Virus record (IMG/VR): IMGVR_UViG_3300042453_002843
Coordinates: 1 to 57,070 of that record
Reading direction: 5' to 3' (one strand)
Length of the DNA stretch: 57,070 nucleotides
Source: a virus
Each line of letters begins with the position of its first letter. The first letter of the stretch is position 1. The position numbers and the translations under genes were made by a program. The notes below the pieces were generated by a model. The model was not told the origin of the DNA. It did not search any database and saw only the letters and a list, made by a program, of their open reading frames with translations. Below, piece by piece: positions 6,268-15,437 of this stretch.

Positions 6268-8807
6268 TGAATAAATTTTACACAAATGTTCTTTGTGTAG
6301 GCAATCACATTCTATATCGAGGTGTCGATAACGGTCGGCGTGTAAGACTGAAGGTATCTTACACGCCTAGAATGTTTTTGCTTGCGGACACAAAGAAAAA
6401 TAATCTTTGGAAAACTCTCCAAGATCAACCTCTCGAAGAAGTCAAATTTGATTCTATTCGAGAATGTAGAGATTTTATCAAACGATATGATGAAGTTGAC
6501 AATTTTAAAATTTATGGGAATACAAGATATGAATACGCCTTTATTGCTGATGAGTTCAAAGGAATGGTCGAATGGGATCAGTCGAAAATTAACATTGCAG
6601 TTATCGACATCGAGGTCGGTTCAGAAAATGGCTTTCCTGACCCATACAAAGCAAATGAGCCAATTACAGCAATCTCAATCAAAAAACTCAACGGAGAAAT
6701 GAAAGTCTATGGCTGCCAAGAATTTCATAATCAACAAAGTAATGTATCCTATATTAAATGTACTGATGAATGGACTCTATGTAAAAGCTTTCTCAAAGAT
6801 TGGGTAGAAGATTATCCCGATGTAATCACAGGCTGGAATACAAAGTTCTTCGATATTCCTTATCTCATCAATCGCTTCACTAAACTACTTGGTGAAGATG
6901 AAATGAAGAAGCTTTCGCCTTGGAATATGGTCAACGAAAGAAACACCAATATCAAAGGTCGAGAACTAACAGCGTATGAAATTCTAGGTGTAAGTTCTCT
7001 CGATTACATTGAACTATACAAATGGTACGCTCCTGGTGGCAAATCTCAGGAGAATTATCGTTTGGACAATATCGCAAACGTTGAACTTGGTGAAAGTAAA
7101 TTGTCTTATGATGAGTATGACAATCTTCATCAGTTGTATCGTTTGAATTATCAAAAGTTCATTGAGTATAATATTAAAGACGTTGAACTAATTGAGAAGC
7201 TTGAAGATAAACTAAAGCTTATCGAATTGGGTCTGACTCTTGCATATGATACCAAATCGAACTATGATGATATCTTTGCTCAGACAAGGATGTGGGATGC
7301 ACTGATTTACAACAATCTGATTGAAAAAGGTATCGTAGTACCACCGAGAGAAATCAGTGAAAAAGATGAACGATTTGAAGGTGCGTATGTCAAAGAACCT
7401 CAGATCGGTATGCACAATTGGGTCGCATCATTCGATTTGAATAGTCTGTATCCCCACCTGATGATGCAATACAACATTTCACCTGAGACACTGATTGACC
7501 CTAAAGAATATAATCAAGAAATGTTTGAGATTATCAGTCGAGGTGTTACTGTTGAAAAACTTTTAAACAAAGAAATCGATACGGATCCTTTGAATGGTGT
7601 TACTTTGACACCAAACGGTCAATTCTTTCGAACCGATAAGCAAGGCTTTCTGCCGAAAATGCTTGAAGAGATGTATGAAGATCGTAAGAAGTTTAAAAAG
7701 ATGATGCTTCAAGCAAAGCAAGAATATGAAAATGAGAAAGATTCTAGTAAGAAAGTAGAAATCAAAAAGCGTATTGCTCGGTATGATAATCTACAACTTG
7801 CTAAAAAAGTTTCTTTGAACTCCGCTTATGGTGCGATGGGTTCTCAGTATTTTCGCTTCTTTGATTTGAGACAAGCACTCGCAGTTACATTGGCTGGGCA
7901 GTTATCAATTCGTTGGATTGAGAATCGACTAAATCAATATATGAACTCACTTTTGAAAACTGATGGTGTCGATTATGTCATTGCTTCGGATACAGACTCA
8001 ATTTATTTGCGCCTTGGTGAACTTGTTGACAAAGTTTTTTCTGAAAAGAAAGAAACTGAGAAGATTATCGCCTTCATGGATCGTGTCTGTGAGGATAAAT
8101 TTCAACCGTTTATTGATAAGAGCTACTCTGAACTTGCTGAGTATGTTCATGCATACGCACAAAAAATGCAAATGAAACGTGAAGGTCTTTCTGATAAAGG
8201 TATCTGGACTGCAAAGAAACGTTATATTCTAAATGTTTATAACAATGAAGGTGTTCAATATAAAGAACCTCAGATGAAAGTTATGGGTCTAGAGATGGTC
8301 AAATCATCTACACCCTCCGCCATTCGTGAACGTATGAAAGAAGTAATTAAGTTGACAGTAACATCAAACGAAGATTCTGTTCAGAAATTTATTGAGAACT
8401 TCAAAAAAGAATTCGATAAATTGCCTCCTGAAGAGATATCTTTTCCTCGTTCAGTCAATGGTCTAGACAAATATTCAGACAGACAGTCCATATATACTAA
8501 AGGAACTCCGATTCATGTAAAAGGTGCTCTTCTTTATAATCATATGTTGAATAAGAAAGGTCTTTCTAAAAAATATCCTCTTATTCAAGAAGGTGAGAAA
8601 TTAAAATTCACATATCTAAAGAAGCCTAATCCTATTGATGATACAGTTATTTCGTATCCCAATAGATTGCCTCCAGAGTTTGGTCTTGACAATTATGTTG
8701 ATTATGATTTACAATTTGAGAAGTCGTTTCTTGAGCCAATCAAAATTATTCTAGATTGTATCGGTTGGTCAGCAGAAAAAACCAATTCATTAGATAGCTT
8801 TTTCTAA
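6267..8807 (+). CDS. 43: Family B DNA polymerase (gp43-like)
   Basis: This is the replicative polymerase with proofreading exonuclease, 846 residues from the ATG at 6267 (a TTG three bases upstream is possible). Exonuclease motifs: DIEVGSE near residue 114, GWNTKFFDIPYL near 190, YNIKDVELIE near 300. Polymerase motif A, FDLNSLYPHLM, is near 391, motif B, KKVSLNSAYG, near 515, and motif C, SDTDSIYL, near 574. All catalytic carboxylates are present. T4 gp43 is 898 residues. The C-terminus ends in SLDSFF, a plausible clamp-binding tail. No intron or inserted endonuclease is seen. Confidence 0.98.
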   Translation: MNKFYTNVLCVGNHILYRGVDNGRRVRLKVSYTPRMFLLADTKKNNLWKTLQDQPLEEVKFDSIRECRDFIKRYDEVDNFKIYGNTRYEYAFIADEFKGMVEWDQSKINIAVIDIEVGSENGFPDPYKANEPITAISIKKLNGEMKVYGCQEFHNQQSNVSYIKCTDEWTLCKSFLKDWVEDYPDVITGWNTKFFDIPYLINRFTKLLGEDEMKKLSPWNMVNERNTNIKGRELTAYEILGVSSLDYIELYKWYAPGGKSQENYRLDNIANVELGESKLSYDEYDNLHQLYRLNYQKFIEYNIKDVELIEKLEDKLKLIELGLTLAYDTKSNYDDIFAQTRMWDALIYNNLIEKGIVVPPREISEKDERFEGAYVKEPQIGMHNWVASFDLNSLYPHLMMQYNISPETLIDPKEYNQEMFEIISRGVTVEKLLNKEIDTDPLNGVTLTPNGQFFRTDKQGFLPKMLEEMYEDRKKFKKMMLQAKQEYENEKDSSKKVEIKKRIARYDNLQLAKKVSLNSAYGAMGSQYFRFFDLRQALAVTLAGQLSIRWIENRLNQYMNSLLKTDGVDYVIASDTDSIYLRLGELVDKVFSEKKETEKIIAFMDRVCEDKFQPFIDKSYSELAEYVHAYAQKMQMKREGLSDKGIWTAKKRYILNVYNNEGVQYKEPQMKVMGLEMVKSSTPSAIRERMKEVIKLTVTSNEDSVQKFIENFKKEFDKLPPEEISFPRSVNGLDKYSDRQSIYTKGTPIHVKGALLYNHMLNKKGLSKKYPLIQEGEKLKFTYLKKPNPIDDTVISYPNRLPPEFGLDNYVDYDLQFEKSFLEPIKIILDCIGWSAEKTNSLDSFF

Positions 8808-8816
8808 GGAAATATT

Positions 8817-9881
8817 ATGAGTTTATTGGATAAAATTAAAAAGAATTCTACGATTAAAGATGCATCAATTCTTTCTAAATCGAAATTCTTTAATGATAAA
8901 GATATGATTCCTACGGGAATCCCTATGGTAAATGTAGCATTGAGCGGAAGACTGGATGGTGGCCTTACTCCAGGTTTAACTATGTGGGCTGGTCCTTCTA
9001 AACATTTTAAATCAGCATTTAGTCTTCTTATGGCTAAATCGTACATGGAGAAATATGAAGATTCTGTTCTTTTATTTTACGATTCTGAGTTTGGTACTCC
9101 TCAGTCTTATTTCAATACATTCAGCATCGATGGTGAGCGAGTCCTTCACACTCCCATTACCGATATTGAACAACTAAAGTTTGATATCATGAAGCAATTG
9201 GAAACAATTGAACGTGGTGAACGTGTGATGATTATAGTTGACTCGATTGGTAACCTAGCTTCAAAGAAAGAAGTTGAGGATGCACTCGATCAAAAATCTG
9301 TTGCTGATATGAGTCGAGCAAAACAAGTTAAAAGTTTGTTTCGCATGGTCACACCTCATCTCACACTCAAAGATATTCCAATGGTTGTAGTTAATCATAC
9401 CTATAAAGAAATTGGTATGTTTCCAAAAGATATCGTTGGTGGTGGAACAGGTTCATACTATTCAGCAGATAACATTTTCATTCTCGGTCGCCAACAAGAA
9501 AAAGATGGCACTGAAATTACTGGTTATAACTTTATTATTAATGTGGAGAAATCTCGCTATGTCAAAGAAAAATCAAAAATTCCTATCTCTGTTTCGTTCG
9601 AAGGTGGTATTCAAAAATACTCCGGGCTCCTGGATGTAGCACTTGAAGGTGACTTTGTAATTAAGCCAAGTAATGGGTGGTATTCCAAAGTTAACAAAGA
9701 AACAGGTGAAATTTCTGACAAGAAATATAGATTCGATGCAACACAGACCGAAGAATTCTGGAAAGAAATGTTAAATAATCCAGAGTTTAAAGAATATGTG
9801 AGAAAGAAATATGAAATCGCTTACGGAAACATTATGGGAAATGCTTCAGTTTTGGAAGAAGCCCAAGAAACTGAAGCTTGA
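8817..9881 (+). CDS. uvsX: UvsX RecA-like recombinase
   Basis: This 354-residue strand-exchange protein has Walker A GPSKHFKS at residues 59-66, closely matching the atypical T4 UvsX P-loop, and Walker B VMIIVDS at 137-143. The N-terminal PTGIPMVNVALSG and the VNHTYKEIG segment are typical of the family. UvsX drives recombination-dependent replication and repair. It starts nine bases after the gp43 stop behind AAGGAAA, so polymerase and recombinase are probably co-transcribed. Confidence 0.97.
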   Translation: MSLLDKIKKNSTIKDASILSKSKFFNDKDMIPTGIPMVNVALSGRLDGGLTPGLTMWAGPSKHFKSAFSLLMAKSYMEKYEDSVLLFYDSEFGTPQSYFNTFSIDGERVLHTPITDIEQLKFDIMKQLETIERGERVMIIVDSIGNLASKKEVEDALDQKSVADMSRAKQVKSLFRMVTPHLTLKDIPMVVVNHTYKEIGMFPKDIVGGGTGSYYSADNIFILGRQQEKDGTEITGYNFIINVEKSRYVKEKSKIPISVSFEGGIQKYSGLLDVALEGDFVIKPSNGWYSKVNKETGEISDKKYRFDATQTEEFWKEMLNNPEFKEYVRKKYEIAYGNIMGNASVLEEAQETEA

Positions 9882-10179
9882 TGAAGACTTTCAGTTTCAC
9901 GATTTTCCCGATACTGATTTAACTGGCATAAGGATTCTTAAAGGTCCTTATGCTGGTGTTTTATATTATTATACGAATGCTGCTGTAGAAGAGCAAGGTT
10001 ACCTAGCTACACTTCGATTTGGATATATGGTCGTTGACTCTGGTAATCTTAACAAAATGGACTTGGAAAAAGACGAAAATTTTGTTACAATGCTTGGTGA
10101 CATTCTCTCTGAAATTATTTTAATGGAAGGTAATTTTGAATCGCCTCGAACATTCTATTCTGAAAAATCTGATCTATAA
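9811..10179 (+). CDS. Hypothetical protein between uvsX and the helicase
   Basis: The frame gives 122 residues from the ATG at 9811, overlapping the end of uvsX by 71 bp. An ATG at 9841 would shorten the overlap. The conserved-looking part begins after residue 24 (DFQFHDFPDTD, then GPYAGVLYYY and TLRFGYMVVDSG), so the true start may be the later one. It resembles a small alpha/beta protein found at this place in T4-like aquatic phages, as far as I recall. The function is unknown. The downstream helicase overlaps its 3' end. Confidence 0.7.
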   Translation: MKSLTETLWEMLQFWKKPKKLKLDEDFQFHDFPDTDLTGIRILKGPYAGVLYYYTNAAVEEQGYLATLRFGYMVVDSGNLNKMDLEKDENFVTMLGDILSEIILMEGNFESPRTFYSEKSDL

Positions 10180-11536
10180 TGAAGAATACACTCGAAAGGT
10201 CATGCCTTTCATCAATCAAGAATATTTTTCCGACTCTACAGAAAAATATATTTTCAAAGAAGTAAAAGACTTCATTGAGAAATACAAAACGATGCCAACG
10301 AAAGAAGCGTTGGTAATTAATTTTGTAGAATCTAAAAGTCTAACTGAAGAGCAGGTGAGGAGTTGTGTTGAACTTGTAAATGAGATTCACAAGCACAAAG
10401 ATGAACCTACAGAAACTCAGTGGCTAACTGAACAGACTGAAAAGTTTTGTCAAGATCGAGCATTGTATAATGCAATCATGGAATCAGTTAGCATCCTCGA
10501 TGATAAAAAGACAAATAAATCTAAAGGTGAAATACCCAAGATTCTTTCTGATGCACTGGGTGTTTCTTTCGATAACAATGTTGGGCATGACTATATTAAC
10601 GACTATGAAAGACGTTTTGAATTCTACCATCAAAAAGAAGAACGAATTCCGTTCGACTTGGATTACTTTAACAAGATTACAAAAGGTGGGCTACCTAACA
10701 AAACACTCAATATTGCTCTTGCTGGGACTGGTGTTGGTAAGTCTCTTTTCATGTGCCATGTTGCTGCATCGTGTATTTCTCAGGGTTATGATGTTTTGTA
10801 TATCACAATGGAGATGGCTGAAGAAAAAATTGCAGAAAGAATCGATGCAAACCTATTGAACATCAGCATTAACGATTTGCATGTAATTCCTAAAGAAGAT
10901 TACACCAGAAGATTTTCTGCACTTCAGAGTAAAACCCATGGCAAACTTATCATCAAAGAGTATCCGACTGCTTCAGCTAGTGCATTGCATTTCCGATCAT
11001 TGCTGAATGAACTTCAGTTGAAGAAGAATTTTAGGCCAAAGATTATCTTTATTGATTATTTGAACATCTGTTGTTCCAGTCGACTGAAGATGGGAAGCAG
11101 CGTCAATTCTTATACCTATATCAAATCAATTGCTGAAGAACTTCGTGGTCTTGCTGTAGAGTTTGGTGTTCCAATCGTTTCAGCTACACAAACAACTCGA
11201 TCTGGCTTCAGTAACTCTGACGTTGGGCTAGAAGATACCAGTGAATCATTTGGTCTTCCAGCGACGGCTGACTTCATGTTTGCACTTATCAGCACAGAGG
11301 AATTGCAACAACTTGGGCAGATGATGGTCAAACAGTTGAAAAATCGATACAATGACCCTGGTGTCAATAAGAAATTTGTCATTGGAGTTGACAGGGCTAA
11401 AATGAGACTGTATGATGTAGAATCTAATGCACAAGACTTGATTGACTCTGGAATGGATGATGATAAGCCCATCAATACATTTGGAAATAGAGATAGAAAA
11501 GACTTTGGATCTAAATTTGGAGGAGTAAAAGTATAA
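10136..11536 (+). CDS. 41: Replicative DNA helicase (gp41-like, DnaB family)
   Basis: This 466-residue helicase has an N-terminal helical DnaB-like domain (residues 1-120) and a RecA-like C-terminal motor. Walker A GTGVGKS lies at 197-203 and Walker B KIIFIDYLN near 305. VSATQTTRSG is the H3-type motif and DRAKMR lies near the C-terminus. It forms a hexamer that unwinds DNA on the lagging strand with gp61 primase (encoded at 34081). It starts at TTG 10136, with the ribosome-binding site GGAAGG a few bases upstream. T4 gp41 is 475 residues. Confidence 0.96.
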   Translation: MNRLEHSILKNLIYNEEYTRKVMPFINQEYFSDSTEKYIFKEVKDFIEKYKTMPTKEALVINFVESKSLTEEQVRSCVELVNEIHKHKDEPTETQWLTEQTEKFCQDRALYNAIMESVSILDDKKTNKSKGEIPKILSDALGVSFDNNVGHDYINDYERRFEFYHQKEERIPFDLDYFNKITKGGLPNKTLNIALAGTGVGKSLFMCHVAASCISQGYDVLYITMEMAEEKIAERIDANLLNISINDLHVIPKEDYTRRFSALQSKTHGKLIIKEYPTASASALHFRSLLNELQLKKNFRPKIIFIDYLNICCSSRLKMGSSVNSYTYIKSIAEELRGLAVEFGVPIVSATQTTRSGFSNSDVGLEDTSESFGLPATADFMFALISTEELQQLGQMMVKQLKNRYNDPGVNKKFVIGVDRAKMRLYDVESNAQDLIDSGMDDDKPINTFGNRDRKDFGSKFGGVKV

Positions 11537-11539
11537 ATA
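11532..11539 (+). promoter_or_regulatory. T4-type late promoter TATAAATA
   Basis: The octamer TATAAATA is the exact T4 late promoter box. It overlaps the helicase stop codon and lies 24 bp before the ATG at 11563. T4-type late promoters have only this -10 element, read by polymerase carrying gp55 and the clamp. Confidence 0.8.
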
Positions 11540-11562
11540 CCCAATAAACTATTGGAGTCTTT

Positions 11563-12345
11563 ATGCCCGGATCGTTAAAAGTTCACGGACTGTTATTTAA
11601 ACATAGTACACTAGATAAATCTTATGTTTTAAATTCTCCTTCTCCTACAGAAAGAGGTGAACTAGCAGTTTTAGAACAAATTAATGGGTATATTATGAAA
11701 ATAGGATCTCCAATTACTGTGAAAGCTGGGCGACATACATTTAAAAATATTTACGGTGCAAATAAAGTAGAAGGCACTCCTAAGGCTGATATTGCTCTAG
11801 TTACATTTAATGCTAAGACCAAGAAGTTCGAAGATGTATGTTTCATATCTCATAAAATGGGATCCGATGCTGGAGGCTTTCAACAATATAGCGGTATTAC
11901 TCCGAAAGCTGACGGCCAAAAGACAGGTTCTATCTCAAAAGACAAGAATGTGGTTGATTTTTTGAGAAAATTGAGTGGCTATCACAATACTATTGTCGGA
12001 GCTAAAAAAAGATTCTATGCAGTAGTTAAGGATAGAAAATTAATAGGTAAGTCTATATACGGTCCTCAGTTCGGTGAAACTAGATTTGGAATAGATAACA
12101 TTCATCTAATAGGTCAAGGTGATGTTAGAATGTCTGTTGTTGGAAATGCACACAAATTAGATTTTACCGCACACGCAAGCTACAACCCAGATGTTTCAGA
12201 ATTCATGAAGAACGGATACACAACTATTATAGGTGCTCGTTATTCTTCAGGAAGAAATTATGAAGTAGATGGAGTAACCTATAAAAGTGTTAGGGTTTTA
12301 ATTATGCCGAAAAAATTAATTGGTTCTAAGGCTGAAGAAATATGA
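11563..12345 (+). CDS. Late protein with PD-(D/E)XK nuclease-like signature
   Basis: The 260-residue product has GTPKADIALVTF (about residues 67-78) followed, after a turn, by CFISHKMG. This layout, an Asp in one strand and a strand ending in x-x-K, fits a divergent PD-(D/E)XK nuclease core in which the acidic residue of the second motif is replaced. The following QYSG and the C-terminal YKSVRVLIMPKKL give no further clue. A consensus late promoter directly upstream implies expression with virion genes. It overlaps the next gene (ATGA). The nuclease reading is inference and a structural role is equally possible. Confidence 0.7.
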   Translation: MPGSLKVHGLLFKHSTLDKSYVLNSPSPTERGELAVLEQINGYIMKIGSPITVKAGRHTFKNIYGANKVEGTPKADIALVTFNAKTKKFEDVCFISHKMGSDAGGFQQYSGITPKADGQKTGSISKDKNVVDFLRKLSGYHNTIVGAKKRFYAVVKDRKLIGKSIYGPQFGETRFGIDNIHLIGQGDVRMSVVGNAHKLDFTAHASYNPDVSEFMKNGYTTIIGARYSSGRNYEVDGVTYKSVRVLIMPKKLIGSKAEEI

Positions 12346-13580
12346 ACTTCAAAGATTTTATAGTTGAGTCTTCGAAGGAAGGAAAGAATGTTCATCTAGA
12401 ACATATCGAAGATGAAGTAATCAATCGCGGTGTTCCTGGTGCAAGGGATGCGATTAATTTTTTACGCTCTTTGAGAGACATGCTTGCAGGTAATGCAGAT
12501 TCGAAAGTAAATATCACAACAAAATGGGATGGTGCGCCAGCAGTCTTCGCGGGTATTAATCCAGAAAATGGAAAATTCTTCGTTGCAACTAAAGGCATTT
12601 TCAATGTTGATGCAAAACTAAATTATACTGATGAAGACATCGACAGAAATCATCCAGGTGAAGGCTTGAATAAAAAACTCAAGACAGCACTCACCTATCT
12701 TCCTAAATTGGGTATCGATGGTATTCTTCAAGGTGATATGATGTTTGGTGAAGATGATTTAGGAGAAGCAGAAAAAGAAATAGATGGGCAAATGTATTTG
12801 ACATTTAAACCTAATACGATTGTCTATGCTGTACCAGTCGAAAGCAAATTGGCTAAATCGATGAAAGCAGCTAAGATGGGTATTGTATTTCATACTTCAT
12901 ATACAGGTAAAACTATAGCATCATTGAAGGCATCATTTAATATCGACATAAACAATTTAAAGAAAACAAAAGATGTTTGGTTCAGGGATGCATATTTTAT
13001 TGATGCCTCAGGTACAGTAACTTTTACCAAAGAAGAAACTAAACAAATTACATCTATTCTATCTCAAGCAGGTACCGTATTTTCTAGAATCAATTCATTA
13101 TCAATGAATCGTATTGCTGCATCAGACATTATACAAACTCAAATTAAAACATTTAACAACACCAAAGTTCGTTCAGGGCAAAAAATTACTAACCCAGTAT
13201 CACACGCTGTTGAGTTGACTAAATGGGTTGAAGATAAACTGAATAAAGAAATTTTATCTGCTAAAAAGAAAGACACAAAAGAAAAGAGAATGGCAGAAAA
13301 AAACGAATTGGTGAGATTCTATAGAGGAAACAACTCCGATTTGGTTGCAATATTCACATTACAAAATCTATTAGTTGATGCTAAAAATATGATTATTAAA
13401 AAACTTCAACAAATAAAACAAGTGACAAATACTTTTGTTCAAACCGATGATGGATATAAAATTACTAATCCAGAAGGTTTCGTTGCGGTAGATAAACTAA
13501 AAGGAAATGCAGTTAAGTTAGTTGATAGACTAGAATTCAGCCATCTAAACTTCACTGCACAGAAAAACTGGAGTAAGTAA
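12342..13580 (+). CDS. Ligase/nucleotidyltransferase-like protein with capsid-targeting-like N-terminus
   Basis: The first residues, MNFKDFIVES, resemble the T4 internal-protein capsid-targeting peptide (MKTYQEFIAEA), including an I-x-E site for the head protease. The body (412 residues) has TKWDGAPAVFAG near 60-71, matching the K-x-D-G motif I of covalent nucleotidyltransferases. FFVATKG and GILQGDMMF follow at spacings like motifs III and IV, and YLTFKPNTIVYAV lies where motif V would be. It may be a divergent DNA/RNA ligase or capping-type enzyme packaged in the head. The assignment is by motif reading only. Confidence 0.72.
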   Translation: MNFKDFIVESSKEGKNVHLEHIEDEVINRGVPGARDAINFLRSLRDMLAGNADSKVNITTKWDGAPAVFAGINPENGKFFVATKGIFNVDAKLNYTDEDIDRNHPGEGLNKKLKTALTYLPKLGIDGILQGDMMFGEDDLGEAEKEIDGQMYLTFKPNTIVYAVPVESKLAKSMKAAKMGIVFHTSYTGKTIASLKASFNIDINNLKKTKDVWFRDAYFIDASGTVTFTKEETKQITSILSQAGTVFSRINSLSMNRIAASDIIQTQIKTFNNTKVRSGQKITNPVSHAVELTKWVEDKLNKEILSAKKKDTKEKRMAEKNELVRFYRGNNSDLVAIFTLQNLLVDAKNMIIKKLQQIKQVTNTFVQTDDGYKITNPEGFVAVDKLKGNAVKLVDRLEFSHLNFTAQKNWSK

Positions 13581-13891
13581 TGTATAACTTTAAGCAATTT
13601 GAAGTGTTACATGAAGCAGCATATGCTGGTAATATAGGTATTATGGAACTAATTAAATTTAAAAAACATGCTAATGAAAATCAAAAGAAATCTTTCGATG
13701 ATCATGTTAAAAATAAAAGACATAAAGAAGCATGGGATCTAGTTCAGAAAGTTACTGGAGTTAAACTACATAAAAGTGTCAGTGAAGAAAAGAAGTCACC
13801 AAATCCTGATATCTTACCTGTAGCAGGAGCAGGGCAATGGGGCACAAAACACCTGGTAAAGAAGTATAAAAAGGACACACCAGGCCAATAA
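13580..13891 (+). CDS. Small late protein, possible capsid-targeted
   Basis: The 103-residue product begins MYNFKQFEVLHEAA, which again looks like the F-x-x-F-x-x-x-x-E pattern of a capsid-targeting peptide. The rest is basic and helical (FDDHVKNKRHKEAWDLVQKV), with a C-terminal lysine-rich tail. The start codon overlaps the stop of the ligase-like gene. I do not recognise a family. It closes the late operon that begins at 11532. Confidence 0.65.
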   Translation: MYNFKQFEVLHEAAYAGNIGIMELIKFKKHANENQKKSFDDHVKNKRHKEAWDLVQKVTGVKLHKSVSEEKKSPNPDILPVAGAGQWGTKHLVKKYKKDTPGQ

Positions 13892-13921
13892 ACGTACTAT
13901 ATAAAATGAAGGAGCTATATT

Positions 13922-14758
13922 ATGAAAGATTTGATTATAGGATGTGCGAATAATTACACATGGGAAACCCTAAAGTATTGGGTTAACTCTATCAATAAAT
14001 GCGGTTTTGAAGGTGAGAAAGTTCTCATTCTAATGAACTGCGATAACGAATCCGCAAGAAAAGTAATTGAAGCGGGATTTAAAGTCATTGGATTCGGTCA
14101 AGACGAACAAGGAAATCTTAAATATGAGCCTGGAAGAATTCCTGTTCATGTAGAAAGATTTATTCACATTTACGATCATCTCTGTAGGAACGATTATCGT
14201 TATGTTATTACAACCGATGTCAAAGATGTTGTATTCCAACAAAATCCCATCGATTGGCTAGAAAACAATTTAGGTGATAAAGGTTTAGTCTTTGCTTCTG
14301 AAAGCATGAAGTATAAAGACGAGCCTTGGGGCAATCAGAATCTTTTAGAGACTTATGGTCCCTACATTCATGAAAAATATAAAAACAACACTATCTACAA
14401 CGTCGGCGTTCTAGCTGGTCGTGCCACACAAATGCGCGATTTGATTATCAATATCTTTACCGCAGCAATCAATCGCCCAATTCCTATTTGCGACCAATCT
14501 ACATTTAATTTTATGATTTCTATGACACCATATACGCACACTTGCAAATATATGAATTCTGAAGATGGTTGGGCAGCACAATTAGGTACAACAGCAGACC
14601 CATCTAAAATAGAACAGTTTAGACCTTTTCTTTTAGAAGCAGAACCTAAGATGGTCGAAGGTAAAGTTACTACTTCGACTGGAAAAGAGTTTACAATCGT
14701 TCATCAGTATGATAGAGTACCAGAATGGCGAAAAGTTATTGAGGCGAAATATGGTTGA
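13922..14758 (+). CDS. Glycosyltransferase-like protein (GT-A type)
   Basis: The 278-residue protein has an N-terminal beta-alpha pattern (KVLILMNCDN) and a D-x-x-D variant, YVITTDVKDVVFQ, near residues 98-110, where GT-A enzymes bind the metal-sugar-nucleotide. NVGVLAGRA and CDQSTFNF resemble the acceptor-side motifs of family 8-like transferases. It is the first gene of the sugar cassette, behind AAGGAG. A TATATAAA sequence lies just upstream but without a clear -35. Donor and acceptor are unknown. Confidence 0.75.
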   Translation: MKDLIIGCANNYTWETLKYWVNSINKCGFEGEKVLILMNCDNESARKVIEAGFKVIGFGQDEQGNLKYEPGRIPVHVERFIHIYDHLCRNDYRYVITTDVKDVVFQQNPIDWLENNLGDKGLVFASESMKYKDEPWGNQNLLETYGPYIHEKYKNNTIYNVGVLAGRATQMRDLIINIFTAAINRPIPICDQSTFNFMISMTPYTHTCKYMNSEDGWAAQLGTTADPSKIEQFRPFLLEAEPKMVEGKVTTSTGKEFTIVHQYDRVPEWRKVIEAKYG

Positions 14759-15437
14759 TGGTGTGTTTTTTGTTAGTTCTGCTTTAAATGTTAAGCAGTT
14801 ATCTGTTTTTAATAATCATCAAAGATTTGAACAGACGGTAGAAACCGTAAAATCAATACAAAAGTATTGCCCAAACAACAAGATTATTATGTTCGATGCT
14901 TCTTATGATATGCCTTTATCAGAATATGTTGGACAACTAGGTCTTATGGGTGTACATTTTTTGTATGTGGGATCAAATCCTCAAATCAAACACTTTTCGA
15001 GTGTTGGTTTGAGGAGTCTCGCTGAAACATTGAGTTTTATCATTGCACTCGATTGGTATTCAAAAAATAAAATTGAAACTAAACGATACTATAAGATGTC
15101 TGGAAGATACAAGTTAAATGATAATTTTGTATTAAATCAAGATGATTTTAAAGACTCATTTGTGTTTCTTCCCACGGTAAATTCTTGGATGACAAAAGAC
15201 AAACAAGAGAGAGCGGGTGTCGATACAATTTTCGAATTGAGACTTTGGCACATGGATGCTTCTTTGTTTGATACATTTCAATCTAAGCTGCCTATTATTT
15301 TTAATGATTGTTTGGAATATGATATTGATGTTGAGCATTCTTATTACAAACATTTAAATAAATTTAAATGGGTACAAATTCAACCTATTGGATTAGAAGG
15401 TGTTATAGCACCTACAGGAGCAATTATTAATGAGTAA
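14751..15437 (+). CDS. Putative glycosyltransferase or sugar-cassette protein
   Basis: The 228-residue product starts at ATG 14751, overlapping the previous stop by eight bases, with GAGG upstream. NNKIIMFDAS and RYYKMSGRYKLND recall small bacterial glycan-locus transferases, but no DxD is clear. RLWHMDASLFD and YDIDVEHSYYKHL complete the domain. The role is inferred mostly from position between a GT-A-like protein and a sugar dehydratase. Confidence 0.65.
   Translation: MVDGVFFVSSALNVKQLSVFNNHQRFEQTVETVKSIQKYCPNNKIIMFDASYDMPLSEYVGQLGLMGVHFLYVGSNPQIKHFSSVGLRSLAETLSFIIALDWYSKNKIETKRYYKMSGRYKLNDNFVLNQDDFKDSFVFLPTVNSWMTKDKQERAGVDTIFELRLWHMDASLFDTFQSKLPIIFNDCLEYDIDVEHSYYKHLNKFKWVQIQPIGLEGVIAPTGAIINE

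Noticed and set aside
13880-13921. TATATAAA before the sugar cassette as a promoter.
   Set aside because: No -35 element and no match to the late octamer. I mention it but do not call it.
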